From positions 171,695 through 235,694 of the forward strand of contig NW_026111752.1 in the NCBI RefSeq assembly GCF_024679095.1: a DNA stretch of 64,000 nt. Reading direction: 5' to 3'. The position numbers and the translations under genes were made by a program. This DNA comes from Eriocheir sinensis. Lineage: Eukaryota > Arthropoda > Malacostraca > Decapoda > Varunidae. The notes below the pieces were generated by a model. That model saw nothing but the letters and a program-made list of their open reading frames with translations, was not told the origin of the DNA and did no database searches. Positions 45,901-58,191 of the stretch are shown piece after piece; position 1 is the stretch's first letter, and every line of letters begins with the position of its first letter.

Positions 45901-46151
45901 TGAACCAGATTAAAGCATTAAAAATATCAAGTGAGTCACCCTGCTCAGTTTTCTGTAAACACTCTTATGAGGAGGATTTTCATGAAGTGATTGTACTTAA
46001 AAAGAAGAAGACAAATAGTGGCGGTTTGGCACTCATACCTTGTTACAGTTCAAAGCCTGGAATATCCCAAGCCAAGAAAGAAGACTTGATGGAACTGTGC
46101 AGAAAGAATCTGATCCCTAAACAGTACAAGTCCTTCTATGAAAACCTTTAG
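42955..46151 (+). pseudogene. DUF7869-like transposase gene, three exons, one frameshift
   Basis: Possible non-coding exon ending at about 43046 (caaat|gtaagt). Exon 2 is about 43465-43589, with ATG at 43496 (MNGRGEKCLKLALAKKSPGI) and donor acag|gtaagt. The intron is 43590-43984 and exon 3 runs 43985-46151, joining in frame as ADTGSVHERASD. The N-terminus is acidic with an (SSSSSES)n tract at 44200-44280. A 1-base frameshift near 44825 is the only defect seen. The core then runs KKDQCDTCQAFENANDDEKQ, AVAVYDLQAVFPLPKGDVSL (first Asp), ITFYSDNCGGQQKNKFMLSL (second Asp) and RGHTQNEGDSAHSLIERNMK (Glu), an RNase H-like DDE arrangement, ending QYKSFYENL. The family name is from memory of similar arthropod proteins; the catalytic triad is inferred. 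Confidence 0.8.
43760..43781. repeat. short (TC)n
   Basis: Eleven TC units inside the second intron of the transposase gene. Confidence 0.9.
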
Positions 46152-47265
46152 AACCTCTACTTATTTGTTTCTTTCAGTAGATACTTCTGTTGCAATGCAT
46201 TTTTGTCTGTTCAGTTTTTCTAGTCTAAGAAACGTTCACCAGAAGCATAAAATTACCTAAGATAATAATTAAACAGGTAGCTAATTAATTTACGAGATGT
46301 TTGTTTACATCGCTTATGTTCTCAGTTCTCAGTTTCTCAGTTCATGGATGGGATTAGTATTTTCTTTCTTGCATAAGATACATGAATAAACATTTATGTT
46401 TGCTCTTTTTACTATCGATAATATTGCTTTTTTCAATACTTAGCTCTAGTCTAATAAAGGTCTCGTTGAGGCTTAAAATTACCAAAGTTATTTCTTATGT
46501 TTTTGTCCCAGCTTGGAAATGCGAATTATTTTTTTATTTATTCAAGAGATGCTTAAGTTACAGACATACGATTTTACGTTACATGTATTTTGCTCATCTT
46601 TTATATTTACAATGATGCCATTTTTTCTGTCTCTTCTAATAAGCAGGGTTGCACAGTCGGAGCTTTTCTTAGAGTCTTGAGTCGGGACTCAGAGTCGGAT
46701 TTCAACCATCCGACTCTGCAGCCATGCTAATAACAGCATCCTAAGGCAGAAGATAAACAAAGTTTATTATATGAAAAATTAGTGAAACATTTTCATTTTG
46801 TTTGATTTTTTTATGTGATACCACATGTTCATTATTGCATTATTAATGCACAGAAGGAATTGTATTTCATGAAGATTATTTTGCTCTTTTCTACAGAATA
46901 AATCTAAAAGTTTATACAGCGTTTTTCTTATCCTTATCATTTGCTGTGTACAATGGAGAAGCGTCATTTTATTCACTTTACTAAAAATCCTTCCTTTCAA
47001 ATACAATATTTTTGTAGATATAATGTATTATTTGTTGTTATTATCAACTTTGTCCTTAGTTTTGGATTCATAACGTCACAAGTTTGTGTCATGTTCATTA
47101 AAACTGCTATAATATCATCTAAATTTGAAAAAATGAAGTCTAGATTGCCTTAGTTCTCTTCACTAACAAATTTTGCATCAAATAGGTCAATACAAAGTTT
47201 TCCAATAAAGCCACAGAATATTGTAATCATGTGTAAAAAGTTAAAAACCTCTCTAGTAAAAAATG
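46152..47265. other. 3' region of the DUF7869-like element, no second gene seen
   Basis: AT-rich sequence between the transposase stop and the right arm. A local pair gagtc(g)ggactcagagtcggatt / ccgactctgc near 46675-46720 is repetitive. Short open frames on both strands lack domains. Confidence 0.5.
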
Positions 47266-47479
47266 AAGATCTTTGAGATATGACATTATTCGAATTAATG
47301 AGCGATATAGCTTTAAAAAGTAGCTTCCTACACAACGTTTTGTCCAGTCAAGCAACACTCTTATGTACATATAGGGAAAACAAAAAGTACCTAATCTGAC
47401 ATAACATAACCGAAACTAAACTAACCTATCCTCATCTAACCCCCTGTGGGTGAAAAGTGCAGTTTCCATATGGGTAAAA

Positions 47480-48855
47480 AAAGTCCCCAAATGTTATTGA
47501 TTGTGATCTTGATAAATAATGCGCAGGGCACCTGTAGGTGCAAAACACTCATATATAATGTAAGGATTTTCCCTACATCTTTGGTATTGTACGTCCCATC
47601 CCCAGCTCAAAAACTATGTGATTGTGATACATTTTGTGTCCCCCACCCGAAAACCACACATTCTTACAGGCCTCCAAGCTTGTTTTGGGGGAGAAGAGGG
47701 AGTATGAGTAAACACGAGAATTTTACCTTCTTGTGCAGTTTATTGACATTTGCTACTCACAAAATTACACTATACTCCTCACTAAGAAATAAAAAAAGGT
47801 CTCCGGTTTTTTGCCTTAATTGTATCATAAATATTTGTATTCTGGGTGATATTTGCCTCCCATATTGGTTATCTCCAGTGGACTGCATGCAACATTGCTT
47901 ATGCTGTGTATCATTACACTGAAGGCACCTTCAACACAAATAAATCATCAGCAGTGGGTGAGTTGGCTGTTGGCAGGCGTTCTGGTCGGAGGTGTGTTCC
48001 TGTGTGTTCTCTTCCCGCGTTGCTGTCTACCAAGTACTTGGCGGTGCCCCTGGGCACAGCTTGCGTAATTCACAAGTAAAACACGTGAATCCGGCTCGTG
48101 GATATGACGAATAAATCTGGTTCACTTTGCAAGATGATTACACTTGCATGTGACGCGTGATTTCCACGGGTAATAATTATCGCCTAAAACACGTGTAACA
48201 TTCACGAGTATTTCACGTGAATATTGGATGGTCTATTACCCGTGTTAATGTATATAGGATTTCTTCGTCTTAATTAACAACACATTAATATTTTGCAGTA
48301 TGTGTTTATACGCATACTTTACAATACAGTATAATCAGCAAACAAAAATAAGGCAAGGAACTGGATAAAAACTATAATGGTGAATTTTGAGGAAGCTGCC
48401 ATATACTTTTATAAAACATTGCAATCATCAAACCTTACCACCCATTTCTGAGGTAGGGAGAGCACACACAGTAATATGAAAATGGGCTTGTAATTGCAAC
48501 CGACTTGAAAGATATTGAAATTAAGCATGCGTAACTTATGCAGTTAGTAAAACATATTCATATCTCAGTTAATCCTTCTTTTGTCCGTCCTCTTGGTAAC
48601 AAATAATGCATCAGTTGGTAGCAAGCACATAGTGAACAAAAAGGTTTGGGTACTGAGAAAACTGAATCGTAATAAATTCATAACATACATTAATCAAATT
48701 ACAAGTAATATGATGAAACAATACCAATGGGAAATATATTACTAGAATCGATTCATAAAACTAGAAAAAAAAGTCTTCTCTTAATAATCTTTTCTAGGAA
48801 TACATGATATTGGATATTATTCAATTATCAATCATCTTTGCAACAGACATAAGCA
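47480..48855. other. no recognisable gene
   Basis: Holds the second half of the direct repeat (47902-47954). At 48060-48225 there is a cluster of CACGTG motifs within near-palindromic attcac...gtgaat words. Open frames around 47446-47922 show no domain. Confidence 0.5.
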
Positions 48856-48859
48856 TGTT

Positions 48860-49200
48860 TAATTTTTTTTTTTTTTACAACAAAAGAGCCGGATCAAGGG
48901 CAACAAAAACAGTGTATAAATAAACCTGCTACTTGTCGCTCCCACAACAGAAAATAGTATAGAGTGGCAAAAAGAGAGGTCAATTTCGGGTGGAGAGGTG
49001 TCTTGATGCACTCTTCTTGAAAGAGGACAAGTCATAGGCAGGAGGAAATACAGGCGAAGAGAGGCTGTTCCAGAGTTTACCAGTGTAAGGGATGAAAGAG
49101 TAAAGATGCTGGTTAACTCTTGCATAAGGGTTTTGGATAGTATAGGGATGAGCATGAGTAGAAAGTAGGTTACGGAATAAGTTGACTTAAAATAGCCAAA
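48860..49200 (-). mobile_element. jockey-like LINE 3' end, 5'-truncated (second copy)
   Basis: On the minus strand the sequence parallels the 3' end at 6640-6956: catgctcatccctatact, ccttatgcaagagttaacca, ctggtaaactctggaacag, cctcctgcctatgact and cgaaattgacctctc, then a poly-A (plus-strand poly-T 48860-48876). Only the last part of the RT ORF is present. The 128-residue reading is a shifted frame. Confidence 0.85.
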
Positions 49201-49810
<610 letters not shown>

Positions 49811-49814
49811 AAAC

Positions 49815-51085
49815 TACTGATATTTCAGTGGAAAAACTCCTGGCAATTTGTGTAAGATATTATAGTGAAAAGTCTGAAAAAATCATGACTGCAATTTTAG
49901 GACTGTACCCAGTAGTTCAGGCAACTTGAATGGCCCTTTTCCAGGCAGTTAAAGACAGTCTCTCAGAGTATGGTCTGTCACTTTCTGATTGTATTGGTCT
50001 TGCCTGTGATGGAGCTGCTTTAATTGATGGGGAAAAACAACAGTGTCTGGTCGAGGATTAAAGAAAAGTCCCCAAAATGCATACTGAATTAATGTGTCTG
50101 CCACTCCTTGGCACTCGGTGTCCAAAAAAACATCTGCAACCTTGCCTGCAAGCCTTGGATTTTTGCTTGTAGACATTCCTGGATGGTTTTCAAACAGTAC
50201 ACTTCGACGCCACACATATAAGCAGCTCTTTGAAGAAATGAACGATGAACAATATGAAGGAGTATGCAGTGACAAGAACACAGTTAATGTGCCATTTTTT
50301 AAGCTGTGATACCAAATGGCTGATACAAGGACGCGTCATCAAGAGACTAATTGAAAACTGGGATGAACTTAAATGCTACTTCAGGTTGGCAATGCAAGAA
50401 GGGACACCAGAAGTGAGATACAGAGCAAGAATGATTCATGATATGCTTTCTGATTTCATTTTTCTTTCCCCTCTTGTGTCAGAGTTTGAGAAAGTAAATA
50501 CATGTTTTTTCAGTCAACTAATACAGATCCAGAAGCAATGTCAAAGGAGCTAGATATTCTTTATAGAGGACTTAAGTCCAGGGTTTTCAACAAGCATGAT
50601 GATAAGTTATCCATAGCCATGAGTGATTTGGGAGCTCACTTTATTAATGAGCTCACACGTTGTTCCAGGGACAACGAATCAAACATGACCTTTAATAATG
50701 TTGTCACAGGACTGAAGAAACGCTGCCAATACTTTAGTCTTGATTTGATCAGGGAGGTGGAAAAGCGTCTTCCTGCCATCAAAACTGTTTTCCAAGGACT
50801 CAAAATTGCTATCTCAGACAGCAAGGTTTCCAGTTTCTCAACAACCTCTTCACCACCTGCTTGGTAATGATCTCAACACTTATGAACAACAAAAAAGGAA
50901 AATTGTTCTTCATATATGGTGTGAGGAGACTGTATTTAAAAATAGCATCCCAGGTGATTCCCAAGCATTGTGGGCTGGAGTACTCAAATATGAAAATGGC
51001 CTTGGAGATAAACCATACAAGGAACTAACACTATATGCTCTTGCTTGGCTTTCATGTCCAGTGGCTAATGCAGTAGTGGAGACGG
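49815..51085 (+). pseudogene. hAT-derived transposase (DUF4371-type), decayed copy
   Basis: Broken frames read VEKLLAICVRYYSEKSEKIM, then LSLSDCIGLACDGAALIDGE (RNase H-like core) and RHTYKQLFEEMN. Next come RLIENWDELKCYFRLAMQEG, TPEVRYRARMIHDMLSDFIF, LSMAMSDLGA-like and LKKRCQYFSLDLIREVEKRL. It ends in the start of hATC (YALAWLSCPVANAV), where it is cut at about 51080 by an RTE-like LINE. At least five frame changes. Same family as 61922-63060. Confidence 0.85.
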
Positions 51086-53907
51086 ATGCTGACCCACCCA
51101 TTGACGAAAGCCCACCCTCTTTGGGCGAGGTCAGAGAGGCTGTGGCCAAGTTGAGGGGTGGGAGGCACCTGGCACCTGTAACATCAGTGCGGAGATGCCC
51201 AAAGCTGGAGGTGAGGTCATGATCCGCGGGTTGTATGCGGTCTTGACTGCCGTATGGCAGCCCGGTACCATTCCTCCTGACTGGAAACTTTGGTTGGTCG
51301 TCTCTATCTGGAAAGGGAACACAAAGGAAAACACAAAGGAAGAACAAACAACAGCAGACCTGCTGGTCCTTACGAGGTTGTTTGTGACAAGCTACACTAA
51401 CTATCTAATCAAAGGTGGAAGATGAAGGACAGCAAAGGCGAAGGCTCCTCCCCATCCCCCCATCCCTCCAGCCAAAGCTGGCAGGAAAGGAAAAAGAACC
51501 ATGCAGCATGGAAAAACTGCATGGAAATTATGTAGGAAAGAGGAAAGAACTACCATTACTGCTACCACTAACCGGGCGATAAAAGCGGACAAGGACACCA
51601 GTATTCCAAAGAACTTAACGTTATTACGACAATGAGTAATATCTTAGTTGCTGGTTGGATTCAAAACACTTGTCTAATCTATTCTTGAAGGCCGTAACTG
51701 TTGTACTATCAACGACATCACAAGGTAGAGAGTTCCAAACATTAACAACTCGATTGAAGAAGAAGTGTTTAGCTTCGTGCGACGAGAATTTTTTACCACT
51801 TATCTTCAAATTGTGATTTCTTCTTGTTCTATTTTATCGATCAATTGTAAAGTAATCTTCCGCATTAATATCACTGAATCCTTTAAACATTTTAAACACT
51901 TCTATTAGATCGCCTCGCATTCTTCGTTTTGATAGGCTGAATAAATTTACTTCTTTAAGCCTTTGTTCATATGACAAATTTCTCAACCTAGGAATCATCT
52001 TTGTTACTCTTCGTTGGACCCGTTCCAACTTTTCTGTCTTTTCTGTAGTAGGGAGACCAAAATTGTACACAGTACTCTAGACGGGGTCGAACCAACGAAT
52101 TATACAGTTTTAATATTACTTTTTCCGATTTATTATTAAAGACTCGTCCGATGAGGCCAACCAATTTGTTTGCAGTTTTAACTACCTCTGAACAATGCTG
52201 ACCGGGCTTTAAATCGCTTGATATAGTGATTCCAAGATCTTTTTCTTTACTTACTGCAGAAAGTTGTTGGCCATTCATTACGTACCGAACGCGATTGTTA
52301 TTTTTTCCGATGTGCAACACTTTACATTTGTCAACGTTAAATTTCATTTGCCATTGATTGGCCCAACGTGCAAGTCGATCTAGATCTGATTGTAAAGCTT
52401 CTTCGTCGAGTGTCGCAGTTACTTTACGAGCAATTTTTGTGTCATCAGCAAATTTTGATACTTTGCAAGTGAGCCCATCATCGATATCATTAACATAAAT
52501 TAAGAAGAGCATGGGGCCAAGCACTGATCCTTGAGGTACGCCGCTTTTGACATCGAGCCAGTTAGATGTAACACCGTTTAGAACTACTCTCTGTTTCCGC
52601 TCAGAGAGCCAGTCCGCAAGCCAATTTTGAATGTTACCCGAGATACCGTGCGCCAGTAGTTTGCTGAGCAATCGTTGGTGGGGGACCTTATCAAATGCCT
52701 TTTGAAAATCCAGATATATGATATCTACTGATCTGCTTTCATCGAACACCTCAAAAATATAGTGAAAAAAATCAAGTAAGTTAGTCAAACACGAACGTTT
52801 ACTACGGAAGCGGAAGGAGACCTACAGGACTGCAACAACTACCGTGGTATTACACTGCTCAGTGTACCAGACAAAGTTCTTGCCCACTTATTGCTGATGA
52901 GAAATCGCAGCCAGCTGCTGAAGCTGCAGAAACCTGAACATTCTGGGTTCACGCCTGGCAAGTCAACAATTGACCGTAGCCTAGCGCTTCGCGTAATGGT
53001 GGAGCGCCGACGTGAGTTTCGACAGGGGATGCTTGCAGCCCATGTCGATCCCAAGAAGGCGTTTGATTCAGTACATCGTGAGGCACTCTTGTATCTTCTG
53101 CGACTCCGTGGGATTCCTGCGAGGACTATTGGTCTGCTGACTGGCCTGTATTTTGGGACAGAGTGCTGTGTCCTTGCCCCATCGCTTTTCAACACCTGTA
53201 TGGACTGGGTACTGGGCAGAGTTGCGGACCAGAGTCAATGCGGAGCATCCATTGGCAATACCAGGGTCACTGACCTTGTTTTTGCTGATGATGCAGTAAT
53301 CCTGGTGGAGTCACTGGAGGTCTTAGTGATGGCTCTCGAGGCACTGCAAGAGGGGGCGAAGCCCTTGGGACTCCAGGTCTCCTGGGCCAAGACCAAGTAC
53401 AGGTGTTTGGAGGCTTGCTGGACGAAACAGTACAGTATGTTCATGCGTGTGGCGAGGACGTTGATATATCGGAGAAGTTTCACGTATCTTGGTAGCGCAG
53501 TTCATAACAACGGTGAGTCTGGCCAGGAAGTCTTACGGCGGATTGGTTTGGCCCACGGTGTTATGGAATCGCTCAATACGAGTATATGGCGTTGTCGATA
53601 CCTTTGCAGAAGGACAAAGGTCCGGATCTTCAAGTCCCGTGTGCGCCCTGTCTTACTCTATGGCTGTGAGCCATGGACAATAAATAGGGACTTGGAGAGG
53701 CGGATTGATGCCTTTGGTAATAAGTGTCTACGCTTGAATGACTTTTGTGTCAAACCGGCGTGGCTTGAGCAAGTCGATAGATCCTGCCGGGAGGTACACG
53801 GGTTGGGAAGGGGTCCTGCATGGAGACTCGCCCGGAGCGACCCCCGGGCTTGGCGTCGTAGGGTGGGCGAGGCGACGCGTCCCCCGGCATATGCCCCCAT
53901 TGATTGA
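51086..53907 (+). mobile_element. RTE-like LINE, split by a CR1-like LINE
   Basis: The 5' piece (51086-51318) encodes DPPIDESPPSLGEVREAVAK and MIRGLYAVLTAVWQPGTIPP. The 3' piece (52807-53907) resumes exactly with GDLQDCNNYRGITLLSV and continues through the 338-residue frame at 52891-53907. That frame has HSGFTPGKSTIDRSLALRVM, AAHVDPKKAFDSVHREALLY, LVFADDAVILVESLEVL (catalytic ADD) and RPVLLYGCEPWTINRDLERR. A deletion after LYFGTE (about 53163) removes the block with the usual V-R-Q-G motif, and another near 53750 shortens the C-terminus. The clade assignment is tentative. Confidence 0.82.
51319..52806 (-). mobile_element. CR1-like LINE inserted in the RTE-like LINE
   Basis: Minus strand. RT from the fingers (FRSKRSCLTNLLDFFHYIFE) through DIIYLDFQKAFDKVPHQRLL, GVPQGSVLGPMLFLIYVNDI, KFADDTKIARKVTA (catalytic ADD) and RPRLEYCVQFWSPYYRKD (52788-51988). 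A frameshift leads to ERVQRRVTKMIPRLRNLSYE (52070-51834) and VVNVWNSLPCDVVDSTTVTA (51809-51624). The 3' UTR extends to about 51319 and ends in two copies of ttcctttgtgtt, reminiscent of the short tandem 3' ends of CR1 elements. 5'-truncated at 52806. Confidence 0.85.
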
Positions 53908-54161
53908 TTGAATATAAATAAATTCAAATTGAATATACCTTACCTATACTAATATACTCAATAAATAATAATGGATTAAGTCATTTAAGCAAAGAAGCAT
54001 CAAAACACCTCCTTAAATATAATTGGACCTTCTTTCGGAGAGTCTTCTTTAGGGAGCCGGTGTTTTAGTGGTCTTTACCGCTTTTGTGCCTCTGGCCGGC
54101 CCCTTGTTGCGTAAAAAGTTATTACAGATTAACAATATTCTGTTTATTCTTTTACATAAGG

Positions 54162-54730
54162 TGCACAAGAGCCTGTACAGTGCGCTTGTGGCAGCAGTAA
54201 ATGGCCTGTCCAAGCGTCGCCGCTTCAGAGAGAGCGAATACCCGTGCAAGAAACGCCAGCTTTGCCTTGAAGAATCCTAAAGCCTCAAGGACAAGTTTAG
54301 CCAGGAGAGGGCCTATGAAGCCTACATGAGGTAAAGACTAAAGTCTAAACTCTGTTCACAGCTAAGTTAAAATCTTAAGACATAAAATTAACGTGAAAAG
54401 TGAAAATCCTGCTGCGCTAAGTAGACACCAGAATATATACCTATATTTATTTTAATGATTTTTTTTATATACAATTTTTTAGCGGATTCATCTGCACCAT
54501 GTCGCCAATCCACCTGACCGGCCACCCCTCCACGAATCGCATGATGGCTATCCTGTCCCCTGAGTTCAAGGTCCCCTCCTGGAGGAAGCTCACCAGACAT
54601 AGAAGGAGCTGGTGAGAAGGCAAGGATCGACCTCACCAACACCCTCCACAATGTCAGGAAGGTGGCGACAACTGCCGACAGTTGGACAGCCCACAACAGG
54701 GCCTTTCTCGGAATGACTGTACAATCGTGA
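54162..54730 (+). pseudogene. hAT transposase N-terminal fragment (two exons)
   Basis: Exon-like 54162-54331 (VHKSLYSALVAAVNGLSKRR, later ERAYEAYMR, then donor gtaaag). After an acceptor (ttttttag) at 54482 comes a stretch reading FICTMSPIHLTGHPSTNRMM, and in another frame ARIDLTNTLHNVRKVATTAD then SWTAHNRAFLGMTV. The T-x-D-x-W-T segment is the start of the hAT RNase H-like core. One frameshift near 54598 and a stop at 54729. No BED finger or C-terminus is seen. Confidence 0.7.
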
Positions 54731-54734
54731 GAGG

Positions 54735-55010
54735 GAGTGATGTCGCACCTTTCAAAATGTTTCGTTCACTGGCCTCTATCTATTTTGATGCCCTATCCTT
54801 ATCCCGAGGTGACGCAACCGAAGCTGCCGCGCCGCCATCTTGAATCTCATAACTTGCTCCACAAACCACGAACTCCTTAGTAACCTGATTTGGAAGTTTT
54901 TCTACATTTTTTTTAGAGGCTGGACGTCATTTTATTCACAAAATAAGATGCCAAAATGCTCTGCTTACTGCTGTGCAGGTGAAGGTGGCGATTGTGGTGG
55001 TGATAGTAGT
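54735..55010. other. no recognisable gene
   Basis: Flank between the hAT fragment and the LINE 3' end; a (gatgat)n run at 55015-55030 marks the LINE terminus. Confidence 0.5.
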
Positions 55011-55275
55011 ACCCGGATGATGATGATGATTATTAGGGGCGTTGTGACTTGGCGCCGCAACTGCAGGGTCATATGGCGCCGGATCTAGTGCATTTAAAAT
55101 GTTTTAAAACTGTATTAAACCGCTGAAAAAAACAAAAAAAACATGATAGAAAAACTGTATAAAACCACACAAAAATAAAAAAATAAAATTACAAAAAAAA
55201 TAAACTAATAGAACTATATAAAGCCGGTTAAAGGCAAAATACAAGATAAAAACAACGATAAGGAGTCAATAAAAC

Positions 55276-56148
55276 CTACAGGAGGTTGAGGACGCCAGCC
55301 TCCTGTAGGAAGCCATACACGTCATATCCCGGGGAGAGTGCCTTCTCCCCCAGCACCAGAGAGAGAGAGAAGCTCCCATCTCCGTTCCGACACCGGGGGA
55401 GGTACCGCTCTCGCAGGTCCCCCAGACTGGGGCACTCGACCAGCAAGTGCCGAACAGTCAGGGGTACCAAACAGTCGTCACAGTAGGGCTGAACTCCCCG
55501 GGACATGAGGAAGACATGTGTGTATCGAGTATGACCCACCCTAAGGCGGGCCAGGACTGTCTCCTTCTTACGACTTTTTATGTGGGAATACGACCAGGGA
55601 CGCACAACCCTGGTCGTAACTTCCCACATTTTTATCGTGGCAGCTACTACCTCCCACCTGCGCTGCCACACACCCCTGAGTGCGGACCGCACGGTGGGAT
55701 GCAAATCCTTAAGTGGGAGTGCGCATTGTGAGGGAGGACGAGAAGCTGCGGCCCGCGCCACCTCATCGGCCTCCTCTTTACCACGCACAGAGACGTGGGC
55801 AGGTACCCAACAGAAGGTCACCTGATGCCCACACCTTTTTGTTTAAACTAGCCAGCTAAAAATATCTAGAACGATAGGGTGGGTACTCCTAAAATCTTCT
55901 ATTGCAGACAGGGCTGCCTGAGAGTCACAGTAGACAGTAAAAGTATCAACAGGTCAAGTGAAGATGGTGCGAATTGCTAAAAGAAGGGCAGATAGTTCTG
56001 CGGTAAAAATTGAGGCAATAGCAGGCAAAGTTCCAGAACGGGAAAAGTCTGGAAAGACAGCTCGAAATCCATCGCAAGCATCGGATTTGGAACCGTCCGT
56101 GTATACTAGTACAGACGTAGCGTAACTAGCTATGTGGGACAGAAACAA
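55276..56148 (-). pseudogene. RNase H and C-terminal zinc finger of I-clade LINE
   Basis: N-terminal part (56148-55954) has VLVYTDGSKSDAC with the first catalytic Asp and SIFTAELSALLLAI. After a frame change, 55821-55276 reads CWVPAHVSVRGKEEADEVAR, where the usual GHVGVxGNE has Gly to Ala and Asn to Lys changes. The finger PYCDDCLVPLTVRHLLVECP follows. Broken between 55954 and 55821. Confidence 0.83.
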
Positions 56149-56343
56149 CTGTCGAGCAGTTGATGTCGAGATGCTTGCTTTGGTAAAGTTAAAGTACCGG
56201 CAGAAATGTGTGTTTTGGAACTCCCACGGTGCGATGGGAGGTACCTGATATATTGCTATAGGGAAGTATGGTAGTGAGAGGTCCCCAATGACATTCCGGA
56301 CACGGAGACCAAAGGGACGAGGTAGAAGAGGTTTGTTTCTGTA

Positions 56344-57885
56344 TTATATATCTACAGGTGTGTCTATGGCAGCAGTGTAGGCAGGGTTGTTAGGTTGGCG
56401 TTGTAGTCTGTACCAATACTTAATCAGAAGTCCATCTCTCTGAAAGTCTATGGATGGCACTCCTGCGTCAACTAAGAGACTTGATATGGGGGATGATTTA
56501 AAGGCATCAGTTGACAGTCTAACTGCCGCATGATGGACTGCGTCTAGTGTGCGGAGGCGGGCGGTTGATGCCGACGTGTATACTTCGCAGCCGTAGGACA
56601 GTATCGACCCGATGAGTGCCTGGTAAAGGCGTAGGAGTATTGTGCGGTCAGCGCCCCATGAGGTGCACGACAGGACACGAAAGAGATCGAGCGATCTCAT
56701 GCACCTCGTTTTTAAGGCTTTTAGGTGTGGGAGCCATGTGAGGCGCCTGTCGAACAAAAGCCCCAAGAACTTGCTGTCTTCTACAACAGGTATACGTGAA
56801 CCACACATCGTGAGATCAGGGTCTGGATGGTGGCCTCTCAGGCGGCAGAGGTGCATGTGGATGTCCTGTCGATGGCGTTTTGCAGTCTTCGCTCTGCGGT
56901 GCGCCGAGAACCAGATTGTAAGGTCGTCGACGTAGAGGGAGGACGACACCCCCTCAGGAAGCAACGTTGTAATGCCATTTATAGCTACAGCAAAAAGGGT
57001 GACACTCAGAACGCTTCCCTGGGGAACTCCTTCCTTCTTTTCATAGGGTGGTGAGTAAGAGGTGCCGACTCTGACTTGGAAAGTCCTCTCTTCAAGAAAC
57101 CCCATAATAAACTTTGGCATCCGTCCACGGAGACCAAAGGCATGGAACTGTTTCAGTATCCCATACTTCCATGTTGTATCGTAATGCTTCTCGAGGTCAA
57201 AGAAGATGCACACCATGTGTTGTCTTTCTGTAAACGAGCGGCAGATAGCTGACTCAAGACGAACAAGGGCGTCTACTGTTGATCTCATCTTCCGAAATCC
57301 TGACTGATAGGGAGACAGGTGGCCATTACTCTCTAGGTGGTGTACTAGGCGAAACTTAACCATCTTCTCAAGGAGTTTACATAGGCAGGATGTTAGAGCT
57401 ATGGGCCAGTAGTGTAAGGGCTGTGAGCCATCCTTTCCGGGTTTGCGGATGGGAAGTACAGTGGCTTTGTGCCATCCACTTGGTATGATGCCAGTCTGCC
57501 AAATTTTGTTGTATATTTGGAGCAGCAGGGTCGTGGTGGTAGGACTAAGGTGTCTAATCATGGCATATGGGATATTACCTGGGCCCGGCGACGTGTCATT
57601 GCAGTGGGAGAGGGCTGATTGTAGTTCCCGCATGGAGAAGGGAGCGTTGTATATTTCAGTGTTCAATGATGTAAAGTCCAGCTGGCGTCTCTCCTGTTCT
57701 TCCAAATGCCGACGTACAGCGGGAGGTCTAGAGTCCCGCTTAGACACAACAGCGAATGCACTGGCTATGGCGTCGGCGACTTCGGCGCTCGCTGGTATTA
57801 TGTTGTTGTTGATGTTAAGTGCAGGTGGTGGGCTTGATGAAAACTTTCCTGCAATTTCGTGTTCTCTCTTCTTCACTTGTGTCAT
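56344..57885 (-). pseudogene. reverse transcriptase of I-clade LINE
   Basis: 513-residue frame. Blocks: DTSPGPGNIPYAMIRHL, IALTSCLCKLLEKMVKFRLV, QSGFRKMRSTVDALVRLESA, IFFDLEKHYDTTW (block A Asp), EGVPQGSVLSVTLFAVAING and SLYVDDLTIWFSAHRRA (YVDD). After the YVDD block there is an in-frame shortening before LRGHHPDPDL compared with the copy at 34700. Catalytic residues are intact, but the flanking domains are frameshifted. Confidence 0.87.
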
Positions 57886-58191
57886 TTGTGTTTGTGAGTT
57901 TAATGTGGATACCTAACTGGCAAATGAGGATCGACGTGCTTCTTTTAGTGTCCGGCGTGCCTGTGCTCGTGCTTTCTTGTAGGCCATATGGTTGAACTCT
58001 GTTATATGCCTCTTGTAGCGGTTGAAGGCCCGGAGTCGGCAAGCGACTGCCTGCTTGCACTCGTCCGACCACCAAGGCACAGGCCGACGTGATACATGTT
58101 CCGCTGTTTGTGGGATTGTGAGTTCTCCAGCCCTGTGAATGTACGGCTTAAAAAAAGTTGACTGCATCTTCGGTTGTCTCGAGGTCATCAA
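57815..58191 (-). pseudogene. endonuclease-RT linker of I-clade LINE
   Basis: PQTAEHVSRRPVPWWSDECK and KKARAQARRTLKEARRSSFA, in a frame overlapping the endonuclease end; homologous to 35672-36112. Confidence 0.8.

Larger units (their letters stand above)
42645..47475 (+). mobile_element. DDE-type transposon with DUF7869-like transposase (about 4.8 kb)
   Basis: The arms 42645-42800 and 47266-47475 are inverted relatives: ggataggttagttaagttta matches, on the other strand, ggataggttagtttagtttc, and tcgctcattaattcgaataa is identical in both. The outer tip (about atacggaaaccgc / atatggaaactgc) is less certain and no target duplication was confirmed. The spliced transposase gene lies between the arms and is its only gene. 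Confidence 0.78.

Noticed and set aside
47446..47922. 158-residue frame (MGEKCSFHMGKKSPQMLLIV)
   Set aside because: It begins in the transposon arm and crosses the element boundary; no domain or splice support.
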